Assembly: GCA_002344135.1 (NCBI GenBank)
Contig: DDTO01000004.1
Span: forward strand, 172,473 to 236,472
Source: Chthonomonas sp. UBA2362
GTDB lineage: Bacteria > Armatimonadota > Fimbriimonadia > Fimbriimonadales > Fimbriimonadaceae
DNA: 64,000 nt
Direction: 5' to 3'
Shown here: positions 52,541 through 60,756 of the stretch, piece by piece
Numbering within the stretch: position 1 is the stretch's first letter
How the letters are laid out: each line of letters begins with the position of its first letter
Notes under the pieces: generated by a model
What the model saw: the letters and a program-made list of their open reading frames with translations, nothing else
Told to the model about the DNA's origin: nothing
Databases searched by the model: none
Position numbers and translations under genes: made by a program

Positions 52541-53218
52541 ATGACCCATTCCAACCGAACACGCCGGCCCGCCCCCCGACTCATCGAGATCTTCGGGAGT
52601 GCGGCCGTGCTCGCGCTGCTCGTTGCCGTGCTCGCTCCGATCCTGGGCATGGCGAAGCTGAGGGGGAAGACGACAACCGATATGTCGAACCTTCGACAAC
52701 TCAGTCTGGCCACCGAGGTTTACGCGCTCGATTCCAACGACCGCCTTCCTCTGGCATTCGACCCACATAATCGGTCGGACCTCTGTTCGGAGGATGCCAC
52801 TTGGCGCCAGCGCCTCCTGCCGTATCTCACGACACGACGGCTGTTCGTGAGCCCGACGGCTCCCAATACTCCTGGCACGCTTTGTCCCGCCGGGTCCGCG
52901 ATCCGCTACGTCGGCAACTATGGGGCTCAGGTCTTCTGGGCGAGCCGCGGGGAGGATTCTCTCTCGCTCTCCAGCTTCCAGATTCCGTCCGACACGTTCC
53001 TCTTTGGCATCAACGCCGACAGTTCGCCGGTCGTGGCTCCGGAGAACGGTCGATGTTCGGCTTATCCGTTTGCACCCACCGGAACGCTCGCCAAGGCCGA
53101 AAAAGTGACTTGGAGCTTCGCCGACGGGCACGTCAAGCAACTCACTCAGTCGGAGACCTACGCCAAGGACTGCTCGCGTTGGCAGACGTTCAAACCGAGG
53201 GCATACTTCGAGCCATAG
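52541..53218 (+). CDS. Type-IV-pilin-like protein with degenerate prepilin signal (DUF1559/H-X9-DG-like)
   Basis: This 225-aa protein opens with a basic leader (S-N-R-T-R-R-P-A-P) and then R-L-I-E-I-F-G-S-A-A-V-L-A-L-L-V-A-V-L-A-P, which looks like a pilin helix. The usual cleavage Gly and Phe-Thr are missing (A-P-R-L-I-E instead of G-F-T-L-I-E). The end has W-S-F-A-D-G-H-V-K, typical of DUF1559-like pseudopilins. It may be a surface or secretion pseudopilin. A TATACG lies 22 bases before the ATG, with GGAGG further downstream of it. It is followed by the dockerin-type gene. Confidence 0.75.
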   Translation: MTHSNRTRRPAPRLIEIFGSAAVLALLVAVLAPILGMAKLRGKTTTDMSNLRQLSLATEVYALDSNDRLPLAFDPHNRSDLCSEDATWRQRLLPYLTTRRLFVSPTAPNTPGTLCPAGSAIRYVGNYGAQVFWASRGEDSLSLSSFQIPSDTFLFGINADSSPVVAPENGRCSAYPFAPTGTLAKAEKVTWSFADGHVKQLTQSETYAKDCSRWQTFKPRAYFEP

Positions 53219-53257
53219 CGCCCCCCTAGACTGCGAGGGCGCCTGGGGAGACTACTG

Positions 53258-53263
53258 TATACT
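53258..53263 (+). promoter_or_regulatory. -10 box (extended TGTATACT) of the dockerin-type gene
   Basis: TATACT preceded by TG lies 47 bases before the ATG at 53311. A 40-base leader with GGAGGG (53299-53304) follows, so this is a leadered transcript. Confidence 0.5.
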
Positions 53264-53310
53264 GTGATCAGCGGTGCATTCCGCACATCACATGTTTTGG
53301 AGGGATTCCC

Positions 53311-54303
53311 ATGAGAGGGCTCGTCTTCTTCTTCGCCATCTTGTTGCCGGCATTCTGCTTGGCTAACACGCTTTCGACCGCTGCTTCGAATAATGGTTCG
53401 GGCGGCATCTTTCTCGATCTGACGGCCGGAGCGAACGATGTCAGCATCACCTCGTTCGATTCGCCATTTACCGGAACCTCTGGAACGACGGTCAATGTCG
53501 AAGTCTGGACCCGGCCCGGGAGCTACGTTGGCTTCGATGCGAGTTCAGCCGGTTGGACGCTGACCCAAACGATCCTGGCAACCCGAGCGGGCACTCTTGT
53601 CAACGCTCCGATCGTGCTGACAACTCCTCTGGCGATCTCGGCTGGGCAGACCTTAGGGATCTGCCTGCAGGCAACGGCTTCCGGCGGCATCCGATACACG
53701 GGGACGGCTGCGGTCCCGCCTGTCACCAACTGGTCGAATGGCGAACTGTCGCTGTTCAGCGACGTCTCCCGGGTGGCTACGGTCGCATTCACCGGCACGC
53801 GCTTCGCCAATCGCTGCTTTTCCGGGAACGTCAACTACGACCTCGTCAACACCTCGCCGATCGTGTGGGGGACCGTTATCCTCCAGGATTTCTTCGGGAC
53901 AGTTGCAGGCCGTACCGTTCTGATGGAGATTCGCAGCGGCGGCATTGCGGTCCAGACCGAGAACGTCACGCTAGGAGCTGGCGGATCGTACTCCTTCACC
54001 GCGACTGTCACTCCGGGGACTTACGACATTGCCGCCAAGGGCTCACATTGGCTCAGACAGCAGGTTACGGGCGTATCCGTCACGGGAACCGGACCGACCG
54101 TCAATTTCTCGCTGGCCAACGGCGACATCGACGGCGACAACGAAGTGACGATCGGGGACTACTCCTTGCTGAGCACCGCGTTCGGCTCAGGACCCGGCGA
54201 TCCGAACTGGGATCCCGAGGCGGACCTCGACGGCGACGACGAGGTCACGATCGGTGATTACGCGATCCTCTCGAACAATTTCGGGATGATCGGCGACAAC
54301 TAA
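53311..54303 (+). CDS. Secreted protein with C-terminal dockerin type I-like domain
   Basis: This 330-aa protein has a signal peptide (1-18). A beta-rich region of unknown fold (20-265) includes Thr/Gly-rich strands. The C-terminal 60 residues hold two calcium-loop motifs, G-D-I-D-G-D-N-E-V-T-I-G-D-Y and A-D-L-D-G-D-D-E-V-T-I-G-D-Y, a duplicated dockerin I pattern. Dockerins bind cohesins, but no cohesin is visible in the window; in non-cellulosomal bacteria they may serve as stable surface modules. GGAGGG precedes the ATG. Confidence 0.85.
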   Translation: MRGLVFFFAILLPAFCLANTLSTAASNNGSGGIFLDLTAGANDVSITSFDSPFTGTSGTTVNVEVWTRPGSYVGFDASSAGWTLTQTILATRAGTLVNAPIVLTTPLAISAGQTLGICLQATASGGIRYTGTAAVPPVTNWSNGELSLFSDVSRVATVAFTGTRFANRCFSGNVNYDLVNTSPIVWGTVILQDFFGTVAGRTVLMEIRSGGIAVQTENVTLGAGGSYSFTATVTPGTYDIAAKGSHWLRQQVTGVSVTGTGPTVNFSLANGDIDGDNEVTIGDYSLLSTAFGSGPGDPNWDPEADLDGDDEVTIGDYAILSNNFGMIGDN

Positions 54304-54335
54304 GAACCCGCCGTTTGGCGCCAGACATGGGCGTG

Positions 54336-54341
54336 TATACT
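54336..54341 (+). promoter_or_regulatory. Candidate leaderless -10 box of the NarL-type regulator
   Basis: TATACT preceded by TG (extended -10, TGTATACT) ends 7 bases before the ATG at 54349. No Shine-Dalgarno sequence is found. This is the clearest example of the leaderless pattern. Confidence 0.55.
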
Positions 54342-54348
54342 CACGCCC

Positions 54349-55011
54349 ATGTCTTCCCTGATTCGAGTCGTGGTGGCCGAGGACGAGCCTGCGTACCGGA
54401 ACGCCATCCAGCGAACACTCACCCTCATGCCCGAGTGCGAGTTGATCGCGGTATGCAAAGACGGTCAGGAAGCGCTCGAGGCTTGCCTTGCCGATCCGCC
54501 CGACGTCCTGCTCACCGACATCAACATGCCACGCATGAACGGCATCGAGCTCGTCCGTCGCGTTCTGAAGCAGGAGAAAGGCATCATGGTCGTCGTGCTG
54601 ACGGTCAACGAGGACGAGGACACCGTCTTCGACGCCGTACGCGCCGGCGCGATGGGCTATCTGCTCAAGACTTCCACGCCTCAGGACGTCATCGAAGCGA
54701 TCCGGCTCGCCGACCGCGGTGAAGCGAAGATCACTCCCAAGATCGCCGCCAAGATTCTCGGCGACTTCGGCCGCATCAAGGAGGACGAAGAGACGGACGA
54801 CAGCGAACTGTACGTCCTGAGCGACAGGGAGTCCGAAATCCTCGACCTCATTGCCAAAGGGCTTCGCAACAAGGAGATCGCCGCCCAACTCTGCATCGCC
54901 GAGAAAACCGTCAAGAACCACGTCAGCAACATTCTCAAGGCCCTTCAGGTGAACAGCCGAACCGAGGCCGCGATGAAGGCGCTCAAGACCAAGATGGTCG
55001 AAACCAACTAG
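54349..55011 (+). CDS. NarL/LuxR-family response regulator
   Basis: This 220-aa two-component transcription factor has a receiver domain with E11-D12 and phosphoacceptor D57 in L-L-T-D-I-N-M-P-R. A short acidic linker (E-D-E-E-T-D-D) precedes the LuxR-type helix-turn-helix (L-S-D-R-E-S-E-I-L-D-L-I-A-K-G-L-R-N-K-E-I near 155-175; V-K-N-H-V-S-N-I-L). No kinase adjoins. The PfkB gene starts 7 bases later, so the two may be co-transcribed. Confidence 0.94.
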   Translation: MSSLIRVVVAEDEPAYRNAIQRTLTLMPECELIAVCKDGQEALEACLADPPDVLLTDINMPRMNGIELVRRVLKQEKGIMVVVLTVNEDEDTVFDAVRAGAMGYLLKTSTPQDVIEAIRLADRGEAKITPKIAAKILGDFGRIKEDEETDDSELYVLSDRESEILDLIAKGLRNKEIAAQLCIAEKTVKNHVSNILKALQVNSRTEAAMKALKTKMVETN

Positions 55012-55017
55012 CCGCAG

Positions 55018-55989
55018 ATGCCTTTCGACGTCTTCGGCATGTGCAACGCCTTGTACGACATCCAGGCGGAGATCGACGAGGGTCTCCTCGAGGAGGTCGG
55101 CTTCGCCAAGGGCGGCATGTTCCTCATCGACGAGGAACGCCAGCGCGACATCGTCGCCCACGTCTACACCCACATCGTCCACAGCGAGGCGGGTGGATCG
55201 GGCGCGAACACGATGCTCGGGATCGGCCTCCTCGGCGGGAGCGCTTGCTACACGAGCAGAGTCGGGCCGGACGACCACGGCCGCCTCTATCACGAGTCCC
55301 TGGCCTCCAAGGGAGTTCGTCCCAACCTCGCCATCGGCAGCGGCGACACCGGCATCTCCCTCATCCTCATCACGCCCGACGCCGAGAGGACGATGCTCAC
55401 CTTCCTCGGCGAGGCGAGAGCCCTCACCCGGGACGACGTCGATCTCGAATCCCTCCGCCAGAGCCGGTATCTCTATGTCACCGGCTACTTATGGGACACC
55501 GACAACCAGAAAGAAGCCGTCTCTCTGGCGATGACGGAGGCGAACCGCGCCGGTGTCAAGGTCGCCCTCAGCCTGTCCGATCCCTTCTGCGTCGGGCGCC
55601 ATAAAGACGACTTCCTCGCCCTTATTCAGCGCCATGTGGATGTCGTCTTCGGCAACGAAGACGAGGCGATGGCCCTGACCGACGCGGGGTCGGCCACCGA
55701 GGCGGCGGCGAGGCTCGGGGAATGGTCGGAGATTGCCGCCGTCACCATGAGCGAACGCGGCTCCCTTATCCGCCATGCGGGAACTACCACCGAGATCCCG
55801 GCCTTTCCCGCCGAGGCGGTCGATGCCACCGGAGCCGGAGACATGTATGCCGCGGGGCTGCTCTATGGATTGACGAACGGCAGCGACCTCGAACGGGCGG
55901 GTCGCATCGGAGCCTACGGCGCCTCGCTCGTCGTGAGCAAGCTCGGACCGCGCCTCGAATCGATCGACCTGTCGGGGATCGGCCACTGA
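55018..55989 (+). CDS. PfkB family carbohydrate/adenosine kinase
   Basis: This 323-aa kinase has G-G-S-G-A-N-T-M in the substrate half and D-A-T-G-A-G-D-M-Y-A-A-G-L with the catalytic Asp, both PfkB signatures. The N-terminus (K-G-G-M-F-L-I-D-E) resembles bacterial adenosine kinases, so adenosine or a sugar is the likely substrate. It phosphorylates with ATP in the cytoplasm. Its ATG follows the regulator stop by 7 bases; the gene ends before a hairpin that terminates the opposite gene. Confidence 0.9.
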   Translation: MPFDVFGMCNALYDIQAEIDEGLLEEVGFAKGGMFLIDEERQRDIVAHVYTHIVHSEAGGSGANTMLGIGLLGGSACYTSRVGPDDHGRLYHESLASKGVRPNLAIGSGDTGISLILITPDAERTMLTFLGEARALTRDDVDLESLRQSRYLYVTGYLWDTDNQKEAVSLAMTEANRAGVKVALSLSDPFCVGRHKDDFLALIQRHVDVVFGNEDEAMALTDAGSATEAAARLGEWSEIAAVTMSERGSLIRHAGTTTEIPAFPAEAVDATGAGDMYAAGLLYGLTNGSDLERAGRIGAYGASLVVSKLGPRLESIDLSGIGH

Positions 55990-56020
55990 GCCGAGGGTTC
56001 GACCAAGGCCTTTCGGGGCG

Positions 56021-56063
56021 AAAACAAAAGCCTTCCCCCTTCGTGAACTACGAGGGGGGAAGG
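56021..56063 (-). terminator. Intrinsic terminator of the Fn3-like gene
   Basis: A 13-bp stem CCTTCCCCCTTCG / CGAGGGGGGAAGG (one G-U pair) with loop TGAACTA. On the minus strand it is followed by CTTTTGTTTT. Since both sides are convergent, it may also stop transcripts from the PfkB gene. Confidence 0.8.
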
Positions 56064-56081
56064 GGCTGGCCTCTCGCCAGA

Positions 56082-56729
56082 CTAGGCTGCGATCTCGAGC
56101 GTCTGCGCGTTCGAACCCGAGCCGTCCCAGAGAACGACCGGCGTCGACGGCGCGCTCGACTGGCCGCTACGCGTCGCCCGCACTCGGTAAGCCACATACT
56201 GGCCGGGAGCGGAGGCCGTCACGAAGGTTCGGCGCGTCGTGGTGTCGAGAATCGACCAGGCTCCAGACGGGCTCGTGCGTTTCTCGATTTGGAAGATCGT
56301 TCCCCGGATGTTGCCGTTTCGGTTCCACTTTAGGGTCGTCACTCCCTCGCCATTCGCGCTGGCGGTGAGGTCGAGAGGGGTCGTGGGCGAGCTTTCGCTG
56401 CCGGGGGTGCTGTGGGGCGGCAGCATCAGCTGCGCCAGGAGTTCGTCGCTTACGGCGCTATTCGCCCTAAAGATCTTCGCATACTTCGAGACGATCGCTT
56501 TACTGGTCGTTTTCTGCGTGCTCTTGGACTGAACGGCCGCAGCCCTGGCGGCTTTCGCGGCCGTCGAGGCTGCCAGTTCCGCGCTGAAGTTCGTGGCCGC
56601 ACCTTCTATCTCGGCGACCATCGGCCCCGTCAGTCCGAGCGGTCCGGCGTTGTTATCGCAGACCGTGGCGAAGTTCGCAAGTGCGCCGTTGAGTTGCCCA
56701 TCGGCGACGATTTCTGTAATCCAAGGCAT
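56082..56729 (-). CDS. Protein with C-terminal fibronectin-type-III-like domain
   Basis: The protein is 215 aa. The ATG at 56729 has GAGGAGG 8 bases upstream; the frame is open 42 codons higher, into no recognisable domain. Residues 1-110 are helical and Ala/Ser-rich, with P-W-I-T-E-I-V-A-D-G. From about 125 a fibronectin III-like fold appears (L-K-W-N-R-N-G, F-Q-I-E-K-R-T, Y-R-V-R-A-T). No signal peptide is seen, so how it would leave the cell, if it does, is unclear. I do not recognise the family. A good terminator follows. Confidence 0.65.
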   Translation of the reverse strand: MPWITEIVADGQLNGALANFATVCDNNAGPLGLTGPMVAEIEGAATNFSAELAASTAAKAARAAAVQSKSTQKTTSKAIVSKYAKIFRANSAVSDELLAQLMLPPHSTPGSESSPTTPLDLTASANGEGVTTLKWNRNGNIRGTIFQIEKRTSPSGAWSILDTTTRRTFVTASAPGQYVAYRVRATRSGQSSAPSTPVVLWDGSGSNAQTLEIAA

Positions 56730-56852
56730 AGAGTTTTCCTCCTCGCCCGCTCTGCACGGGCTCGTAGTAATTTCATCGGACCGCCGGGCCGAATTCTTTA
56801 GGGGGCGCCCCATCGGAAAATCGGAGAGAGCAATCCGGCCGATGATTAGGCC

Positions 56853-57020
56853 CATTCAGAGAAAAAACGGGGCACTCCGCGTGATGTTTGGCGCCATTCA
56901 CAAAAGAAACGGGGCACTCCGCGTGATGTTTGGCGCCATTCAGAAAGAAAACGGCGCACTCCGGTAAATGCTTGGCGCCATTCGGAAAGCAAACAGGGCA
57001 GTCCGGTAAGTGATTGGGGA
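56853..57020. repeat. Tandem repeat, four units of 42 bp
   Basis: Units begin CATTCAGAGAAAAAACGGGG and end TTTGGCGC (unit 1). Units 1 and 2 are nearly the same, unit 3 has several changes and unit 4 is most diverged. 42 is a multiple of 3, and the minus frame through it would give S-E-W-R-Q repeats, but no sensible gene start or domain adjoins. The stretch 56730-57072 holds nothing else I can recognise. Confidence 0.85.
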
Positions 57021-57072
57021 CTTCGCCTGGGTGGAAGGGCCCCTCGGGCGATCACGATGCCCCACGCAGCGA

Positions 57073-57927
57073 TCAGGTGCCGAGAATCGCGTCCATGGCG
57101 TTCGACGTGTTCGCGATGCGTACCATCGGATGGAAGCGATAGCCCGGGATCATCTCGGCGACGAGCGGGCCTTGGTAGCCGATCTCCGCGATCGCCTCCA
57201 TGACCTCCGGCCAGTCCACGTCGCCTTCGAGGAGGTCGACGAATCCGTGGACGGTGCCGACGGCGCGGCGATAGTCCTTGAAGTGGATCCCAACCACGCG
57301 GTGGCTCAGAGTTCGAAGCCAATGCTGGGGGAAGCCGTAGAGGAGAACGTTGCCGACGTCCACATAGGCCCCGATGCTCGGCGACGCGAATTGGTCGATG
57401 AAGGCGGCGAGCTCGATCGGGCTGAGGAGGAACTTATTCCAGACGTTCTCGATCCCCATACGAATGCCCAGACGCTCGGCGGTGGGGAGGACGGCTCGCA
57501 AGCCCTCGGTGGCATGTCGATGGACGAAATCGTATTCGAGGACCTCGCGCTCGGGCATGAAAAAGACCTCGACCGCGCCGGGGATGGTGAGGAGAGTGCG
57601 GCAGCCGAGCCAAGCCGTGATCTGGAGCATCTTTTCGAGGTCGGCCGCGGCAGCGCGACGCGCGGATTCAGACTTGTCGCCCAAAGCGCGAGACCAATAC
57701 TGCCCGCTCGCCATGCTGGCGACCTTCACGCCGAGCCCCTCGGCCTCGGCGAGGATCTTCTGGCATTCGGCTTCCGTGATGCCGAATCCTAGTGCGCCGG
57801 ACTCCGAGATCGCCAACTCGACGGCGGGGAACCGGTGCTCTTTGGCGAGGCGAAGGCACTCGATCGGATCGAGGGCGCCTTCGAGCCCACCGGGGAAGGA
57901 CCAGTAGTTGATGCACTTGAGCAGCAT
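57073..57927 (-). CDS. Sugar phosphate isomerase/epimerase-like TIM barrel protein
   Basis: This 284-aa protein of the xylose-isomerase-like AP2EC family has G-I-E-N-V-W-N-K-F, Y-V-D-V-G-N and G-I-H-F-K-D-Y-R metal-site strands and the C-terminal L-V-A-E-M-I-P-G-Y. The N-terminus starts at ATG 57927 (M-L-L-K-C-I-N-Y-W), with TACAGT 7 bases upstream; a much longer open frame above it reads through the divergent gene and is rejected. Substrates in the family are keto-sugars and inositol derivatives; this one's is unknown. Confidence 0.88.
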   Translation of the reverse strand: MLLKCINYWSFPGGLEGALDPIECLRLAKEHRFPAVELAISESGALGFGITEAECQKILAEAEGLGVKVASMASGQYWSRALGDKSESARRAAAADLEKMLQITAWLGCRTLLTIPGAVEVFFMPEREVLEYDFVHRHATEGLRAVLPTAERLGIRMGIENVWNKFLLSPIELAAFIDQFASPSIGAYVDVGNVLLYGFPQHWLRTLSHRVVGIHFKDYRRAVGTVHGFVDLLEGDVDWPEVMEAIAEIGYQGPLVAEMIPGYRFHPMVRIANTSNAMDAILGT

Positions 57928-57934
57928 TCGGACG

Positions 57935-57940
57935 ACTGTA
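57935..57940 (-). promoter_or_regulatory. Candidate leaderless -10 box of the TIM barrel gene
   Basis: Minus-strand TACAGT ends 7 bases before ATG 57927; no Shine-Dalgarno is found. Confidence 0.4.
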
Positions 57941-57990
57941 CCGGAGGGATCGATGAGCCCGCCGGGGAATCCAGTATCATTCCCCCCGAG

Positions 57991-59022
57991 ATGACCGAAC
58001 CGGACTCGGACGGCAAGCAAACCCTGACGATCAACCTGAGCATCGGCTTCGGCTTCTGCGCGGAGATTCAGCCGCAAGTGGACGAAGAAGGCAAAGCCAC
58101 CTGGACCTACCGCGCACTCCCGATGGCGCTCTGGCACCAGGATCGCATGCAGACCCTGGCGCGGATCGAGAAGGCCGCCGAGAAGTTCCAGCCGGGCGAG
58201 GAGATCCCCTTCCGTGACCTTCCTTGGGAAACGGAGCCGATCGAGGCTTTGTCGGAGCGAGGAAAGAAGTTCTTCGAAGGCCTGCCCAAGTACGGGGAGT
58301 TCTCCATTCACAACGGGTTCAAATGGCGGCAGTTCGCCCCGGACGGGAGCGAGGCCTTCGCGGCGGATGCCAACCAGTACCACCGCATGATGAGCGACGT
58401 GACCTCGCTCCATCCAATCCAGGAGTGGGCGGCGTGGTACCTGGAGCCGTTTCGCGAGATGCTGCCCACCGGCAGCAACGCCCGGCACGTGGCGGTGTTT
58501 ATGAAGCCGCCGGCCCCCGACGCGCCCCTCCAACTCCCCCGCGTGCACGAGTGGGAGAAGATGGAAATGCCCTGGGGCCCGTGGAAGGTCCTCGTCTTCG
58601 CCTGCGATGAAAGCCGCGTTTCAGAGATGTTGGACATTCCCGAGGATGCCGTCGCCCAACTGGTGGAGACATGCATGGCCGTCCTGCCGAAGGACGGATG
58701 GGAGTTCGAGTGGAAGCGGCATTGGGTTTGGAGGATGGAGGTACCGCTGGTGATCGTGCCCCGCATGCTCTATTGGATCCAGATGAACGGCTTGGGGCAT
58801 AAGGGACTTTGGGCGATGCGCGCGATCCATCCGGCCCACCATTGGAAAGAGCCGCAGGTGACCTACCAAGCCGACGCCGAGCGCTTCGGATATCGTCTCA
58901 CCTGCCACCTCTGGGCGAAGCTGGACGACGTCGATGACGAAAATCGCCGGACGATCGAGGGCGACATGCGCCAGCTGCTCGAACAGGCTTTGGCAGAGAC
59001 CGGACCGGCCTCAAACGACTAG
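57991..59022 (+). CDS. Uncharacterised Trp-rich protein
   Basis: This 343-aa soluble protein has no signal or membrane segment and I recognise no family. The sequence is rich in Trp, Met and Glu, with motifs such as W-A-A-W-Y-L-E-P-F and W-K-R-H-W-V-W-R-M. The central M-P-W-G-P-W-K-V-L-V and the C-terminal H-W-K-E-P-Q-V-T-Y-Q look beta-rich. The start at 57991 is the first ATG inside the divergent gap; 52 open codons above it overlap the opposite gene. It converges with and overlaps the PrpD-like gene by 12 bases. Confidence 0.7.
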   Translation: MTEPDSDGKQTLTINLSIGFGFCAEIQPQVDEEGKATWTYRALPMALWHQDRMQTLARIEKAAEKFQPGEEIPFRDLPWETEPIEALSERGKKFFEGLPKYGEFSIHNGFKWRQFAPDGSEAFAADANQYHRMMSDVTSLHPIQEWAAWYLEPFREMLPTGSNARHVAVFMKPPAPDAPLQLPRVHEWEKMEMPWGPWKVLVFACDESRVSEMLDIPEDAVAQLVETCMAVLPKDGWEFEWKRHWVWRMEVPLVIVPRMLYWIQMNGLGHKGLWAMRAIHPAHHWKEPQVTYQADAERFGYRLTCHLWAKLDDVDDENRRTIEGDMRQLLEQALAETGPASND

Positions 59023-59790
59023 GCAATCGAAGAGGTCGCTCAACGAATCGAGTTCGTCGAGTGTCTCGACGAGGTGGAGCACGGACTCGATTTGAACGGG
59101 CCGAAGCACCTGCTCCGCGGCTTCGGCAAAATGCTCACCTGCCGCATCGTCGAACGCCGTCTCGATTGAATGAGTTACGCGGGGTGTCGGGAAATCTGCG
59201 CCAGCAGGCAGGTCCGGAATCGCGGCTCCGCCGATTCCCATTTGCGCGAGACAGCACGCCGTGACGACGTCGCGCGCAATCGAGGCGGCCTCGAATCCGC
59301 CAGTCGCCGGGTTGGCGCCGAATCGGAGGGCGAGTTCGATGGTGTCTTCGTCCATTCCGAGCATGGCCCCCGAGCCCGCCGCGCCGGCGGCGAAGAGACT
59401 CTGAGTCTCGGCGGCCACGTCGTGAGCGACGACGACGCCGAGGATGAGGTCTTGACCCCCTTTACCGGCCAGCTCGGCGAGCGCGAAAAGCGCAGGCATG
59501 ATCTCGAGTGATCCTGGCTCCTCGTCGTCACCGGCTGCCTGAAGAGTGTTGACAAACGCGGCGACCTCGGGAGCGACCCGCGACCTCGTTCCGACGATGG
59601 TAGAGCCACCATGGCTCTCGTTGAGATAGGCGTAGTCGCGGGCGATCTTCGAGGCCTCGCCAAGCCAATTCGAAGTCTGTCTGGCCAGCATCTCGAGCAC
59701 GCGCGCCTTGGCGGAGTGAACGGCCGGATGCGTCAGCTCGGAGTAGGGAAGAGTGGCCGCGTATTCGGCCACTCGCTGCTCGGGGCTCAT
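59011..59790 (-). CDS. Short MmgE/PrpD-like protein
   Basis: The protein is 259 aa, against about 450 for full MmgE/PrpD proteins (2-methylcitrate dehydratase family). The N-terminal helical pattern (A-V-H-S-A-K-A-R-V-L-E-M-L), G-G-S-T-I-V-G-T and A-P-E-V-A-A-F-V-N-T match the family's first half, but the usual H-D-x-D motif is replaced by A-A-G-D-D-E. The second half of the family is missing. Its ATG overlaps the CsgG-like stop (ATGA), so it is translated with that gene, an unusual pair. It may be a recruited scaffold with lost activity; the assignment is tentative. Confidence 0.6.
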   Translation of the reverse strand: MSPEQRVAEYAATLPYSELTHPAVHSAKARVLEMLARQTSNWLGEASKIARDYAYLNESHGGSTIVGTRSRVAPEVAAFVNTLQAAGDDEEPGSLEIMPALFALAELAGKGGQDLILGVVVAHDVAAETQSLFAAGAAGSGAMLGMDEDTIELALRFGANPATGGFEAASIARDVVTACCLAQMGIGGAAIPDLPAGADFPTPRVTHSIETAFDDAAGEHFAEAAEQVLRPVQIESVLHLVETLDELDSLSDLFDCLVV

Positions 59791-60716
59791 GAACCGCTTT
59801 TGACTTCTCGCACGATGTCGCCGGGTTGGAATCCCTCGCCGGTGACGGTGAGGCCGATGGCGAACTTCTTTTCGACGCTCATGATCTTGATCGTCCCCAC
59901 CTTTTCGGTGCGCTTGCCGAGGACTGCTCCTGTTTCGGGATCTTTGATCACGCGAGTGACGCGGTGGACTTCGAAGAAGTCGCCGTCGGCTACCCCGAGT
60001 TCTTGACCTGCATTGATGGTGACTTCCTTGCTGCCGGCGTCATAGTCCGCGACCATCGCTTGCCAAGGCGACTTGCCGAGCTTCTCGAGAATCTTCTCGA
60101 CGGCCTTGTCGATCGCTGTGGTCGTCGCCTTGCCGAGCGGGCTCTTTTCGAACGCGCCGAAGTCGGTGAAGGTGCTGCCGATGTTGGCTCCGATTCGGAA
60201 GCTGCCGGCCTGGGCGGAACCCGAGGCCTCTTCGCTGGCGAGCATCTCGCTCGTATCGACGTCGAAGATTCGCACGTTGATCTTCATCCGGGCCTCGCTG
60301 CCGCTCGCACCCACCCGCACCGGCCCGAGGTCGATGCCGCCGCCGGCGCCCCGGGTGTTGAGCGAGAAATCGGAGACCACGCCCTTGACGAGAGCCTGGG
60401 CGGGGACGATCTTGCCGCGCTGGCTTTGTCCGGTGTTCTCCTCTTTGATGCCCTTCTCGGTCAGGAGTGCTTCCAGCGCCTCGCGCTCGAGGACGACGAA
60501 CCGACCGGTGTCGAGGAGCTTCTTGACGAGCTTCTCGTAGATGGCATTTCGGAATTCGATCGGAATCTGCCAGTCATTGATCCAATACCGGTCGCCCCAA
60601 TCGAGAGGAGCGACAGCGATCCGCATCTTGAGTTTCTTCTCGGGACCGGCAGCGAGTGAGGGAAGCACGGTGGCCAGGCAGAGGCCGACGATCAACCAGC
60701 GGACGAGGCGTGTCAT
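59787..60716 (-). CDS. CsgG-family secreted/outer-membrane-associated protein
   Basis: The protein is 309 aa from the ATG at 60716. A signal peptide (1-23, ending S-L-A-A-G) precedes a CsgG/LpoB-like fold: M-R-I-A-V-A-P-L-D-W near the start, then L-V-K-K-L-L-D-T-G-R-F-V-V-L-E-R and G-V-V-S-D-F-S. No lipobox Cys is present, unlike true CsgG. A C-terminal SH3-like region (G-D-F-F-E-V-H-R-V) follows. It may act in envelope assembly or export. Upstream is the DUF481-like beta-barrel gene, 40 bases away on the same strand. Confidence 0.82.
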   Translation of the reverse strand: MTRLVRWLIVGLCLATVLPSLAAGPEKKLKMRIAVAPLDWGDRYWINDWQIPIEFRNAIYEKLVKKLLDTGRFVVLEREALEALLTEKGIKEENTGQSQRGKIVPAQALVKGVVSDFSLNTRGAGGGIDLGPVRVGASGSEARMKINVRIFDVDTSEMLASEEASGSAQAGSFRIGANIGSTFTDFGAFEKSPLGKATTTAIDKAVEKILEKLGKSPWQAMVADYDAGSKEVTINAGQELGVADGDFFEVHRVTRVIKDPETGAVLGKRTEKVGTIKIMSVEKKFAIGLTVTGEGFQPGDIVREVKSGS

Positions 60717-60756
60717 ACCGCTAGTTTGACGCATCGGCCCCCCAATCGAGGCGGTT

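Noticed and set aside
56853..57020. Possible CRISPR array
   Set aside because: The 42-bp units are directly abutting without unique spacers, and there is no cas gene.
57073..58548. 491-codon reading of the TIM barrel gene
   Set aside because: The first 207 codons are antisense to the Trp-rich gene; the real start at 57927 is preceded by a TACAGT box and matches the family.
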